Positions 44,935 to 53,834 of a stretch of 64,000 nucleotides of DNA are shown piece by piece. The position numbers and the translations under genes are program-made. Under the pieces are notes generated by a model, which worked only from the letters and a program-made list of their open reading frames with translations, was not told where the DNA came from and did no database searches. This DNA comes from Corynebacterium sp. HMSC08A12 (lineage in GTDB: Bacteria; Actinomycetota; Actinomycetes; Mycobacteriales; Mycobacteriaceae), in the NCBI RefSeq assembly GCF_001807485.1, contig NZ_KV789183.1, forward strand, positions 1-64,000. The letters run 5' to 3'. Each line of letters opens with the position of its first letter. The stretch's first letter is position 1.

Positions 44935-46401
44935 CTACTCGTCTCCGCGGCTGCCCTGTGGCCGAGCCATGGCGGAGGCCACTGCGCCTAGCATCAGCAT
45001 GATCACCGCGGGCAGCAGGGAGTCGCCGAAGGCCTGGGGGCCGACGGCGCTGACGCGCGCTTGGACGACGGCGGCGATAACGGCGGCTCCGGTGACGGCG
45101 CCGAGTTGGCGGGTGGCGTTGTACATTCCAGAGCCGGCGCCGGCGAACTGGGGCGGCAGGTCGCGCAGGGTGGTGGTGGAGTTCGGAGCCCAGACGAAGG
45201 AGTTTCCGAATCCGAGGATCACGAACGCCCCGATCATCATCCACAATGGCCGCTCTGGCCGCATGGAGAACACCAGCGCGGCCACGCCTACAGCCATCAG
45301 GCAGAACCCGAGGACAGCGAAGCGCCTGGGTTCGTAGCGGTCGACCAGCCGGCCGACGAACGGCGCCATAATTCCAGCGATGATGGCCATGGGCGTCACT
45401 ACGAAGGAGGCTTTCATCGGGCTGAAGAGGTGGACTTCCTGCAGGTACATCATCACTGGCACCATCATGCCGGCGACGGTGAAGCCCATGGTGAAGATGG
45501 ATGCGTTGCCGAATGCGAAATGGCGGCGTGCGAACAGCGCAATCGGCACGAGCGCGCTGCCTGCGGGCAGGCGGGATTGCAGCCAGACGAAGGCCACCAG
45601 CAGCGCCACGCCTCCGAACAGCAGTACCCAAATCCACGGCGCCCACCCGGCGGGGTCGCCTTCTTGGATGCCGTAGATCACCATCGTCATCGCCACCATG
45701 GAAAGCAGGATCGACGGCACGTTGATGCGTTCCTCGGTCGGCTGGAACCGCGGTACCCAGCGGGCGACCATCACCACGGATAGCACACCGATGGGTACGT
45801 TGATGAAGAACACCCACTGCCAGGTTGCGTATTGGGTGATGAGGCCTCCGAGCAGTGGCCCAGCGAGCGTGGAGATTCCCGCCGTGGCACCCCAGATGCC
45901 CAGTGCTGCCCCGCGCTTGTCGCGCGGGAAGATGCGGTTGATCACGCTCATGGTCTGGGGCGTCAATAAAGATCCGCCAATACCTTGCACGGCGCGGGCG
46001 GCGATCAGCGTTTCGATGCTGCCGGCCAGTCCGCAGGCAAGCGACGAGAGCGTGAAGATCGTCATTCCCGCGATGTAGAGATTCTTCGGGCCGAAGCGGT
46101 CGCCGAGCCGGCCGGTAACCATCAGCGGCACCGCGAACGCCAGCAGGTAGGCGCTGGTGACCCACAGCACTTGGCCGTAATCGGCGTGCAGGTCGGCTTG
46201 GAATGCGGGCGTGGCGACGGCGACGATCGTTTGATCCAGCAGGATCATGAAAAAGCCGATGCACAGCGCCACGAGGGCGCGCCATGCCTGCGGCAGCGGG
46301 AGCGGCAGCGCGAGGTAACGCCCGTCGCTCAGCTGATCCCGACGGCCCTGCTGGCTCTGCCGGCGCATTTGCGCACGGCTCTGGGGCTGAGCTGAATTCA
46401 T
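44935..46401 (-). CDS. MFS drug:H+ antiporter (DHA2 type)
   Basis: A 488-residue, probably 14-helix efflux pump. The DHA2 motif LDQTIVAVATPAFQADL lies in helix 1, motif A appears as GRLGDRFGPKNLYI, and motif C-like ATAGISTLAGPLLGG follows. Such proteins export lipophilic drugs or dyes; the substrate cannot be read. The ATG overlaps the NUDIX-gene stop by 1 nt (TAATG) and lacks its own ribosome site, so it is the second gene of a two-gene operon. Confidence 0.92.
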   Translation of the reverse strand: MNSAQPQSRAQMRRQSQQGRRDQLSDGRYLALPLPLPQAWRALVALCIGFFMILLDQTIVAVATPAFQADLHADYGQVLWVTSAYLLAFAVPLMVTGRLGDRFGPKNLYIAGMTIFTLSSLACGLAGSIETLIAARAVQGIGGSLLTPQTMSVINRIFPRDKRGAALGIWGATAGISTLAGPLLGGLITQYATWQWVFFINVPIGVLSVVMVARWVPRFQPTEERINVPSILLSMVAMTMVIYGIQEGDPAGWAPWIWVLLFGGVALLVAFVWLQSRLPAGSALVPIALFARRHFAFGNASIFTMGFTVAGMMVPVMMYLQEVHLFSPMKASFVVTPMAIIAGIMAPFVGRLVDRYEPRRFAVLGFCLMAVGVAALVFSMRPERPLWMMIGAFVILGFGNSFVWAPNSTTTLRDLPPQFAGAGSGMYNATRQLGAVTGAAVIAAVVQARVSAVGPQAFGDSLLPAVIMLMLGAVASAMARPQGSRGDE

Positions 46402-47084
46402 TAGAGGGAGTCTACTGCCGCCCGGATGGCGGGCAAACTGGCCTTAAACTCCGGCATCAGCGGCAATTCTTCGAGCTGGTCGATGGGCTGCCACAGTAGC
46501 TCCAGCGATTCAGCTGTCGGGTGCAGTTCCAGGTGTTCGGAGCAGGTGGCCAGGACGGTGGTGTACGTCCACTCGTTGATTTCTGGGTTCTCGTATTGCC
46601 ACCAGAATGTGCCGCCGAGTCCGAAGATTCCGTGGGCGTTCAGCGAGGCGTCGAGGCTAGGGTGTCGGACGGGGAAATCCTGCAGGGCCTTGCGGGGGTC
46701 TCCGCTGCGTTCGACCATTGTCTCGATGTCGGCGAAAAGGTGCCATTCGTCGTCGCGGACGGGCAGGCGACAGTACGCAACCTTGACGGGCACGGTGGAG
46801 GTGACGATTTCTCGGTGTACCTTTACCGATGACGCCCCCACGCCCGTCTCTTCCCACGTTTCGCGGAGGGCGCCGTCGGTGGGTGATTCGCCGACGTCGA
46901 TGGCGCCGCCGGGCAGAGCCCAGGTGCCGCCGCGGTTGGTCCACTTGGCGCGGTGCTGCATCAGGACGTGGCGGTCGTCGGTGACGAGGAACAGTCCTGC
47001 CGCGCCGAGGACTCCCCAGCGTCGGGACCCGTCGGGGTCTTCGACGAAACCGTCGCCTGTGTAAAGTTCGGGAATCTTACCCAT
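46401..47084 (-). CDS. NUDIX hydrolase
   Basis: A 227-residue pyrophosphohydrolase. The Nudix box is complete: GAIDVGE, then SPTDGAL, then RETWEETGV, matching GX5EX7REUXEEXGU. A short N-terminal region (VLGAAGLFLVTDDRHVLMQHRA) and a longer C-terminal part follow the usual fold. Substrate unknown; the family cleaves nucleoside diphosphates linked to another group. ATG 47084 has TATGGT exactly 7 nt upstream; ATG 47096 is the alternative. It heads an operon with the MFS pump, overlapping by 1 nt. Confidence 0.9.
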   Translation of the reverse strand: MGKIPELYTGDGFVEDPDGSRRWGVLGAAGLFLVTDDRHVLMQHRAKWTNRGGTWALPGGAIDVGESPTDGALRETWEETGVGASSVKVHREIVTSTVPVKVAYCRLPVRDDEWHLFADIETMVERSGDPRKALQDFPVRHPSLDASLNAHGIFGLGGTFWWQYENPEINEWTYTTVLATCSEHLELHPTAESLELLWQPIDQLEELPLMPEFKASLPAIRAAVDSL

Positions 47085-47303
47085 GTCCCCCACCATACGC
47101 GGATCCCCGGCCTCCGCCGCCGGCCGCCCGGGCCTGAACATTTCAGCGCCCCGACCTCGGCAAAACTATGCGGCTGGGTAACCGCAAGGCCAGACCGACC
47201 GCCTTGCCCGCCAACTCTGGGGACGCCAGACCGGCTGCGGGTGAGCCGGCCGAGGGGCTCCCCTACCCCGCCAGTTCAGGGTCAGCCAGCTATGTGTGGC
47301 CGA

Positions 47304-48806
47304 TTAGTCGCGGCCGGCTTCGAAGGCCGCGCCGACGCGGTACAGGCGGTCGTCGCCGTGCGCCGGCCCCATGATCTGCAGGCCGGTCGGCAGGCCGGAG
47401 TCGCTAGCGAAGCCACCCGGCACGGACATGCCGCACACGCCAGCCAGGTTCAGCGGCAGGGTGAACAGGTCAAACATGTACATTGCCAGCGGGTCGTCGA
47501 CCTTCTCGCCCAGCTTGAAGGCGGTGGACGGCGTCACTGGCGCGACGATCGCGTCGACCTGCTCGTAGGCCTTGGCGAAGTCCTGAGAGATCAGGTTGCG
47601 CACGCGCTGAGCCTGCAAGTAGTAGGCGTCGTAGTAGCCGACGGACAGGGCGTAGGTGCCCAGCATGATACGGCGCTTAACCTCCGGGCCGAAGCCTTCG
47701 GCGCGGGTCAGGCTCATCACCTGGTCGGCGGAACGGGAGCCGTTGTCTCCGCGGCGCTGGCCGTAGCGCATGCCGTCAAAGCGGGCCAGGTTGGAGCTGA
47801 CCTCACAGGGCAGAATCAGGTAGTAGGCGTTCAGCGCGTGGTCGAAGTTCGGGCAGTCGACCTCCACCAGCTCAGCGCCCTGGGACTTCAGCTGCTCCAG
47901 GTTGGCGTGGTAGGTCTCCAGCACGCCCGGCTGGAAGGCCTCGGCCCGCTCGAACTGCTTAACCACACCCAGCTTCACGCCGCTCAAGTCTCCAGAGGCG
48001 CCCTGTTTCGCCGCCTCGACAACCGGCGCGACGGCGTGGGAGGAGGAGGTCGAGTCGTTGGCGTCATGCCCCGCAATAACCTCGTGCAGCAGCGCGGTAT
48101 CCAGGACCGTGCGCGCCGTCGGGCCACCCTGGTCCAGCGAGGAGGCGCAGGCCACCAGGCCGTAACGGGAAACAGTGCCGTAGGTCGGCTTCACGCCGAC
48201 GGTGTTGGTCAGCGCGGCGGGCTGGCGGATGGAGCCACCCGTGTCCGTGCCGATGGCCAGCGGAACCATGCCGGCGGCCAGCGCTGCAGAGGAGCCACCG
48301 CCGGAGCCGCCTGGCGTGCGCTCCAGGTCGTAGGGGTTCTTCGTCGGGCCGTAGGCGGAGTTCTCGGTGGAGGAGCCCATGGCGAACTCGTCCATGTTCG
48401 TCTTGCCCAGGATCGGGATGCCAGCGGCGCGCAGACGCATGGTGACGGTCGCGTCGTAGGGGCTCATGTAACCCTCCAGCATCTTGGAGGCACACGTGGT
48501 CGGCGCGTCGGTGGTGGTGAAGACGTCCTTCAGCGCCAGCGGCACGCCGGCCAGCTTGCTGGTCGGCTGATCGCCGGCGGCCAGTGCGTCGTCAACGTTG
48601 GAGGCCGCCGCCAGCGCCTCGTCGGCGCCAACGTGCAGGAATGCGTGGATGTCGCCGTCGATCTCGCCGATGCGGTCCAGGTGGGCCTGCGTAACTTCCT
48701 GGGAGCTGATCTCGCGCGCGTGGATCTTCTCCGCCAGTTCCGCGGCGGTCCAGGTGGTGTAGTCCGAGTCGTCCCGGGAACCGACGATGTACTTGTTCTC
48801 AGCCAT
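47304..48806 (-). CDS. gatA: Glutamyl-tRNA(Gln) amidotransferase subunit A
   Basis: Amidase subunit of GatCAB, 500 residues, hydrolysing glutamine to supply ammonia. The Ser-cisSer-Lys triad is visible: Lys in LALKDVFTT, the amidase signature [21 protein letters not shown] followed by [15 protein letters not shown] 48806 has GGAAC 6 nt upstream, within an unusual 9-bp tandem repeat region that separates it from gatC by about 160 bp. It was probably co-transcribed with gatC. Confidence 0.96.
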   Translation of the reverse strand: MAENKYIVGSRDDSDYTTWTAAELAEKIHAREISSQEVTQAHLDRIGEIDGDIHAFLHVGADEALAAASNVDDALAAGDQPTSKLAGVPLALKDVFTTTDAPTTCASKMLEGYMSPYDATVTMRLRAAGIPILGKTNMDEFAMGSSTENSAYGPTKNPYDLERTPGGSGGGSSAALAAGMVPLAIGTDTGGSIRQPAALTNTVGVKPTYGTVSRYGLVACASSLDQGGPTARTVLDTALLHEVIAGHDANDSTSSSHAVAPVVEAAKQGASGDLSGVKLGVVKQFERAEAFQPGVLETYHANLEQLKSQGAELVEVDCPNFDHALNAYYLILPCEVSSNLARFDGMRYGQRRGDNGSRSADQVMSLTRAEGFGPEVKRRIMLGTYALSVGYYDAYYLQAQRVRNLISQDFAKAYEQVDAIVAPVTPSTAFKLGEKVDDPLAMYMFDLFTLPLNLAGVCGMSVPGGFASDSGLPTGLQIMGPAHGDDRLYRVGAAFEAGRD

Positions 48807-48810
48807 GAGT

Positions 48811-48880
48811 GTTCCTACAGTTCCTTTGGTTCTTTAAGTTCTTTAGTTCTTTAAAGCTTGGAGTTCTAAACGTTCGTTGC
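48811..48880. repeat. 9-bp GTTCTTTAA tandem repeat in the gatC-gatA spacer
   Basis: Units begin at 48811, 48820, 48829, 48838, 48846, 48863 and 48872: GTTCCTACA, GTTCCTTTG, GTTCTTTAA, GTTCTTTA, GTTCTTTAA and so on. On the mRNA they read as purine-rich AAAGAAC units leading directly into the gatA ribosome site. Confidence 0.8.
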
Positions 48881-48963
48881 TCTAGCGGTCTTTTAGCTTT
48901 GTGACGCCACCCGCGGCAACTGTGCAGCAGCCCCAGTGACGCTAGCGTTCCTCAGCGGCTGTA

Positions 48964-49269
48964 CTAGTCCGCGAGGATCTGCGGCACCTCAAAGCGCTGC
49001 TCGCTCTGCTTCGGCGCCTGATCCAGAGCCTGCTCTGCGGTGAGGCTCGGAACGACCACATCCTCACGCATCACGGCGACATCGCCGTCAACGTTCTGAG
49101 TGGGGTGGCTCAGCGGCTCAACACCTTCGGTGTCTACCTTCCTGATCGCGGCCACGTGATCGACGATTCCGTCGATCTGAACTGCGTATTCATCCAATTC
49201 CTGCTCCCCCAGGTCCAGGCGAGCCAGGCGGGCCAGGTGGGCAACATCTTCGCGCGAAATCTCAGACAT
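48964..49269 (-). CDS. gatC: Glutamyl-tRNA(Gln) amidotransferase subunit C
   Basis: Small structural subunit of GatCAB, 101 residues, normal length. It begins MSEISREDVAHLARLARLDL, the family hallmark, and continues with VEPLSHPTQNVDGDVAVMREDVV. ATG 49269 has TAGAGT (49277-49282) exactly 7 nt upstream, so the transcript is probably leaderless; a TTG upstream in the same frame lacks support. It is divergent from the ACT-protein gene, the two start codons being 63 bp apart. Confidence 0.94.
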   Translation of the reverse strand: MSEISREDVAHLARLARLDLGEQELDEYAVQIDGIVDHVAAIRKVDTEGVEPLSHPTQNVDGDVAVMREDVVVPSLTAEQALDQAPKQSEQRFEVPQILAD

Positions 49270-49332
49270 GGGTTCTACTCTAGCCAAGGCAAGTAGCCCC
49301 CGTGGACTTCAGGTGGCGCTAGTATCGGTGCC

Positions 49333-50004
49333 ATGTCTTTCCTTATGCGTGTGCGTATGCCCGATACCCCCGGCTCCCTCGGCCTGCTGGCCATGGCGCT
49401 GGGGACTGTCGGCGGTGACATTCGCGGTGTGGACATCGTCGGACGCCCAGAGCAGGATGAGCCCGACTTCGTTATGGACGACATTGTCGTCTCCCTGCCG
49501 TCTGGGCATCTGCCCGACAGCCTGATCACGGCCACACAGGAGCTCGACGGTTTCTACGTCGACTCGATTCGCCCCTTTACAGGTTCTATCGACCGACGTG
49601 GCCAGATTCAGATGCTGTCCGGGGTGGCGGAGAAGCGGCGTCACAAAGAAAAGGCGCTAGAGATCATGATGCAGGACCTGCCGCGCTCCATGACGGCAGG
49701 CTGGGCGGTCGTACTGGATACGATGCCGCGGACTCACCGGGTGGCGGCTTCCCCTGCCGCGCCGGAAGACAACGGCAAGGAGCTGGATCACCCGCCGTTG
49801 GACGAGGCGCGCGTGCTGAACCCAGAACGCGAGGATTGGATCCCCGAGAACTGGGCGGTCATGGATTCCGCGCTGGCGGGCACGCCGATCGAGGGCACGA
49901 GCCTGCTGCTTATCATCGGGCGTCCGGGCGGGCCGGACTTCCTGCTCAGTGAAGTTGAGCATTTGCGCCAGCTCGGAGCGATCTTCGGCGCATTCTTCAG
50001 CTAA
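49333..50004 (+). CDS. ACT-domain protein, possible amino-acid sensor
   Basis: A 223-residue protein with an N-terminal ACT domain: MRVRMPDTPGSLGLLAMALG, then IRGVDIVGRPE. The remainder (DLPRSMTAGWAVVLDTMPRT; SLLLIIGRPGGPDFLLSEV) is conserved-looking but unassigned. ACT domains bind amino acids, so a regulatory role is reasonable but unproven. ATG 49333 has TAGTAT (49320-49325) exactly 7 nt upstream and no ribosome site. It shares a compact divergent promoter region with gatC. Confidence 0.8.
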   Translation: MSFLMRVRMPDTPGSLGLLAMALGTVGGDIRGVDIVGRPEQDEPDFVMDDIVVSLPSGHLPDSLITATQELDGFYVDSIRPFTGSIDRRGQIQMLSGVAEKRRHKEKALEIMMQDLPRSMTAGWAVVLDTMPRTHRVAASPAAPEDNGKELDHPPLDEARVLNPEREDWIPENWAVMDSALAGTPIEGTSLLLIIGRPGGPDFLLSEVEHLRQLGAIFGAFFS

Positions 50005-50062
50005 CGCTGCACACGTCGGCGTACCACCCGCGTGCCGGTGCGCCGCATACTTAGGCGCCCAG

Positions 50063-51766
50063 CTACTCGGCGCTGATGAAGAAGTCGTAGGCCGGGCTGT
50101 CTGTCACGTCCGTGGCGTGGTAGCCGAGCTGCTGCAGGTGCTCCTGGAATTCTGCGTCGCCGGAGACGTCCTCGAACGCCGCCAGCACGCGGCCGTGGTC
50201 CATGCCGAAGCTGCGGTAGTGGAAACCGGTGATGTTCCAGCGGGTTCCCAGGACTTCCAGGAAGTGCAGCAGGGCTCCCGGGTTTTCGGGGAATTCGAAG
50301 CTGTAGGCGGTTTCGTCGACGTGCTGGCCGGGGGTGCCACCGATCATGTAGCGGACGTGCTCCTTGGCCACGTCGTCGTCGGACAGGTCGACCACGCCGT
50401 AGCCTGCCTCGTGGAGGTCTTCGGCGATGGCCTTGCGCTCGTCTTCGCCGTTTTTGAGCTTGACGCCCACGAAAATGCGGGCGGGCTTCTCCCCGTCGCG
50501 CTGGCCGACTCGGTAGCTGAATTCTGTGACGGCGCGGTGGCCGAGGATTTTGCAGAATTCGAGGAAGGCTCCCTCGCGCTCGGGGATGCTCACGCCGAAA
50601 ATACCTTCGCCGCCCTCGCCGATCTCCGCGCGTTCGGAGACATAGCGCAGGGAGTGGAAGTTCACGTTCGCGCCGGACAGTACGTGTGCCAGGGTCTCCC
50701 CTTCGACCTGGTGGGTGGCGGCGTAGCGCTTCAAGCCTGCCAGGGCGACAGCGCCGGCTGGCTCGGCGATGGCGCGTGTGTCGTCGAAGATGTCCTTGAT
50801 GGCGGCACTGATCTCGTCGGAGCTGACGGTGATGACGTCGTCGAGGTACTCGCGGCAGACTCGGAAGGTTTCGCTGCCGATCTGCTTGACGGCCACGCCT
50901 TCTGCGAAGAGGCTGACGTGGTCGAGGGCCACGGGGTGCCCGGCGGCGAGCGCATGAGTGAGGCAGGCGGATTCTTCGGGCTCCACGCCGATGACCTGGA
51001 TGTTGGGGTCTAGTTCTTTGAGAAGCACGGAGATTCCGGCGGCCAGTCCGCCGCCGCCGACCTGCACGAAGACGCGGTCTACGTCGGGGCGGGATTGGAA
51101 GATTTCCAGCCCGGCGGTGCCTTGGCCGGCGATGACGGCTTCGTCGTCGAAGGGGGCGACCCACACCATTCCCTCAACCTCGGAGAGTTCCATGGCCTTG
51201 GCTTTGGCTTCGTCGAAGTTTGCGCCGTGCAGCAGCACTTCCCCGCCGAAGCTGCGGACGGCGTCGATTTTGATGCTGGGTGTCACTTCCGGCATGACGA
51301 TGACGGTACGGACGCCGAGTTCCGTGCCGGAGAGCGCTACGCCCTGGGCGTGGTTGCCGGCGGAGGCGGCGACGACTCCGCGGGCGCGCTCGTCGTCCGT
51401 GAGCTGGGACATGCGGTTGAACGCGCCGCGGATCTTGAAGCTGTGCACGGGCTGCAGGTCTTCGCGCTTGACCAACACTTCGTTGCCGATGCGCTTGGAC
51501 AGCGTTTCCATGTTTTCGAGTGGCGTGTTCGTGGCCACGCGGTAGACGGGGGCGGAGACGATCTTCTTCAGATATTCCGCGCCGGAGATGGCCTCCGTGC
51601 CTGCGGTGGAATCAGCACCGGCGGTGGCTCCTGCACCAAACGTGGTTCCAGCACCGGCGGTGGTTGCAGCTGCGGTGGTCTCCGTGCCGGCGTTTTCTTC
51701 CGTGTTTGGGACTTGCCCTGCCGGGGCGTTCTCCTCGCTTACGGGACGTGAAGCTTCGTGTGACAT
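50063..51766 (-). CDS. ilvA: Threonine dehydratase, biosynthetic
   Basis: PLP enzyme of 567 residues that deaminates threonine to 2-oxobutyrate, the first step to isoleucine. The PLP lysine is in SFKIRGAFNRMSQ at about residue 112, followed by AASAGNHAQGVA and the phosphate-binding VGGGGLAAGIS. Two ACT-like regulatory domains fill the C-terminal ~190 residues, so isoleucine inhibition is expected. An extra N-terminal Ala/Thr/Gly-rich tail of about 60 residues (repeats such as GAGTTFGAGATAGAD) is not typical. ATG 51766 has TATACT exactly 7 nt upstream. The nearby ilv operon supplies later steps. Confidence 0.94.
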   Translation of the reverse strand: MSHEASRPVSEENAPAGQVPNTEENAGTETTAAATTAGAGTTFGAGATAGADSTAGTEAISGAEYLKKIVSAPVYRVATNTPLENMETLSKRIGNEVLVKREDLQPVHSFKIRGAFNRMSQLTDDERARGVVAASAGNHAQGVALSGTELGVRTVIVMPEVTPSIKIDAVRSFGGEVLLHGANFDEAKAKAMELSEVEGMVWVAPFDDEAVIAGQGTAGLEIFQSRPDVDRVFVQVGGGGLAAGISVLLKELDPNIQVIGVEPEESACLTHALAAGHPVALDHVSLFAEGVAVKQIGSETFRVCREYLDDVITVSSDEISAAIKDIFDDTRAIAEPAGAVALAGLKRYAATHQVEGETLAHVLSGANVNFHSLRYVSERAEIGEGGEGIFGVSIPEREGAFLEFCKILGHRAVTEFSYRVGQRDGEKPARIFVGVKLKNGEDERKAIAEDLHEAGYGVVDLSDDDVAKEHVRYMIGGTPGQHVDETAYSFEFPENPGALLHFLEVLGTRWNITGFHYRSFGMDHGRVLAAFEDVSGDAEFQEHLQQLGYHATDVTDSPAYDFFISAE

Positions 51767-51831
51767 GCGCTTCAGTATAGTCCTGCCGGTGATCCCCCTT
51801 ACGCGGCAGTCCCCCGCTGCCGCGCCGCGCC

Positions 51832-51975
51832 CACTGCGCGCTTGACCGGGCCGCGGTCTCCGCCGCCGCCCGGCGGCCACCGTCAGCGGCCGGACATGCC
51901 CAGCGGCCACTGCGCGCTTGCCCGGGCCACGATCCCGCCACCCGCCGGGCTATTGCTGACGGTAATCGTCCAGGT
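51832..51975. repeat. 76-bp degenerate duplication across the dctA stop codon
   Basis: CACTGCGCGCTTG occurs exactly at 51832 and 51908, and similarity continues through GGGCC, CG-rich runs and a TCAGCGG/TGACGG end. The right-hand copy contains the dctA stop codon (51950-51952) and its last codons; the left copy is the downstream duplicate. Confidence 0.65.
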
Positions 51976-53548
51976 TTACCTGCGGGGTGGGCTGCAGGTG
52001 TGCCGTAGCGGGGTTCTTCACCGACGGGTACTTGAGGTCGACGTTGTGGTCGTCCCCGGCATCCACGTACGGATCTTCACCGTTCAGCACGCGCTTGACC
52101 TGCTCCTTGTCGACAGTGTGCGTCCACTTGCCGACCAGCAGGGTGGCCACTGCGTTACCCGAGAAGTTGGTCAGCGCACGAGCTTCGGACATGAAGCGGT
52201 CGATGCCGACGATGATGTCCACGCCGCCCAACAGCTCCGGGCGGTGGGACTGCAGGCCAGCGGCCAGCGTGGCGATACCCGCACCGGACACGCCCGCCGC
52301 TCCCTTAGAGGCGATGATCATGAACACCAGCAGGCTGATCTGGTCGCCGAGTCCCATGTGGACGTTCATGGCGTCCGAGATGAAGATGGCGGCCATAGTC
52401 AGGTAGATGGCAGTACCGTCCAGGTTGAAGGAGTAACCCGTCGGCACGACGATGCCGACCGTGGACTTGTCCACACCGATGTGCTCCATCTTGCGCATCA
52501 GGTTCGGCAGTGCAGACTCCGAGGAGCTGGTGGCGAAGATCAGCAGGTACTCGCGGCCCAAGTACTTCACCAGCTTGAAGATGTTGAACCCCGTGAATAC
52601 CCGCAGGATCAGACCCAGGATGCCGAACACGAAGATCACACAGGTGATGTAGAAGCCGAGGATCAGCACGCCCAGCTGCAGAACGGCCTTGATGCCCGTG
52701 CCGCCGACTACACCTGCCATGGCGCCGAAGGCGCCGATCGGTGCAAGCCACAGGATCCAGGACAGGATCTTGAATACCAGCTTCTGCAGCGTGGCTACGA
52801 AGCTGAGGATCGGCTCGCCGGCCTTGCCCATAGACTGCGTGGCGAAGCCCACCAGCAGGGCGATGAACAGCACCTGCAGAATTTGGCCACTGGTAAAGGC
52901 GCCGAAGAAGGTGTCCGGGACGATGCCCTGGACAAAGCCCACCAGGCCTTCGGCCTTCTGCTCTTCGCCGTTGCCGAAGGTGTTGCTTCCGCCGGTGCTC
53001 AGGTTCAGGCCATCGCCCGGCTGGAGAATGTTGCCAACCACCAGGCCCACTGCGAGGGCGAAGGTGGACATCGTAACGAAGTATGTCAGTGCCAGGCCGC
53101 CTGCTTTACCTACTGACGCCGCAGACCTCACCGAGCCAATTCCCAGCACGATCGTGCAGAAGATCACCGGTGCGATGATCATCTTGATCAGGCTGACATA
53201 GGTGGTGCCCAGCTCTTTAAACCCCTTGGCTGTATCTGGCGCCACGAGGCCAAAGATGATGCCGGCGATCACGGCGATGATCACGCCGATGTATAGCCAG
53301 TGGGTGTTGTCTTTCTTCTCCCTTTTAGACTCCGCGATCTGCGGAGCAGAAGCGACGGCGTAACCAGGAGCGGCCTGCTTCTCCTGGGAGCTCTGTCCGG
53401 CTGGAGCTTGTCCTGCCGAGTGCTGTTCAGAGCCGTGCTGCCCACTTGTGTGTTGTGCAGCTGAGCGCTCGTCAGCTGAGTGTTGCCCAGCTCCGCTGAG
53501 TTCAGCGCCATTGTGCCCTGCGCCCTGGGGATTGCTTTTATCGTCCAT
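51950..53548 (-). CDS. dctA: Dicarboxylate/amino acid:cation symporter, DctA type
   Basis: A 532-residue transporter of the DAACS family. The serine-rich re-entrant loop SSSESALPNLMRKME and the substrate motif PTGYSFNLDGTAIY are present; the latter form favours C4-dicarboxylates over glutamate. About eight helices and two hairpins are visible. An N-terminal tail of ~80 residues is Gln/His/Ser-rich (repeats such as AGQHSADERSAAQH) and precedes the first helix. ATG 53548 has AGGG close upstream. The spacer upstream contains a degenerate 16-17-bp tandem repeat. Confidence 0.9.
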   Translation of the reverse strand: MDDKSNPQGAGHNGAELSGAGQHSADERSAAQHTSGQHGSEQHSAGQAPAGQSSQEKQAAPGYAVASAPQIAESKREKKDNTHWLYIGVIIAVIAGIIFGLVAPDTAKGFKELGTTYVSLIKMIIAPVIFCTIVLGIGSVRSAASVGKAGGLALTYFVTMSTFALAVGLVVGNILQPGDGLNLSTGGSNTFGNGEEQKAEGLVGFVQGIVPDTFFGAFTSGQILQVLFIALLVGFATQSMGKAGEPILSFVATLQKLVFKILSWILWLAPIGAFGAMAGVVGGTGIKAVLQLGVLILGFYITCVIFVFGILGLILRVFTGFNIFKLVKYLGREYLLIFATSSSESALPNLMRKMEHIGVDKSTVGIVVPTGYSFNLDGTAIYLTMAAIFISDAMNVHMGLGDQISLLVFMIIASKGAAGVSGAGIATLAAGLQSHRPELLGGVDIIVGIDRFMSEARALTNFSGNAVATLLVGKWTHTVDKEQVKRVLNGEDPYVDAGDDHNVDLKYPSVKNPATAHLQPTPQVNLDDYRQQ

Positions 53549-53564
53549 GATCCCTAGTGCCCCA

Positions 53565-53640
53565 TTTCGGTGTATTCAGATGTTTTCTGTATTCAGCTGT
53601 CTTCTTCAGGCGTCTGCCTTCTTCAGGGGTCGGCCTTGTT
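53565..53640. repeat. About 16-bp degenerate tandem repeat upstream of dctA
   Basis: Units such as GTATTCAGATGTTTTCT, GTATTCAGCTGTCT, TCTTCAGGCGTCTGCCT and TCTTCAGGGGTCGGCCT follow one another with period about 16-17. Confidence 0.55.
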
Positions 53641-53732
53641 GAAGCATCTACTTTCTGGAAGCGTTGGCTCCCATCCCCTGCTGCGCCAGTGAATTCCCTT
53701 CGAGCTCGGCTGGAGACCCAGTGGGCGTCAAT

Positions 53733-53785
53733 AAAAACGTCAGTGAGCAGCAGAGGGGAAGAGCCTCTACACCTTTATTCTGCTC
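53733..53785 (-). terminator. Possible terminator after the DEDDh exonuclease gene
   Basis: Minus-strand arms GAGCAG and CTGCTC enclose an inner AGAGG/CCTCT hairpin and are followed, after 7 nt, by TTTTTATTG. The T-run is a little distant, so the call is tentative. Confidence 0.4.
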
Positions 53786-53834
53786 CTAGGGGGAGATAAG
53801 AAACAAATGGGCGCTGCGATAGGTTTTCTTAAAA

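Noticed and set aside
51767-51910. A longer start for ilvA
   Set aside because: The extra residues are Arg/Gly-rich translation of repeat DNA, and TATACT exactly 7 nt before ATG 51766 supports the shorter protein.
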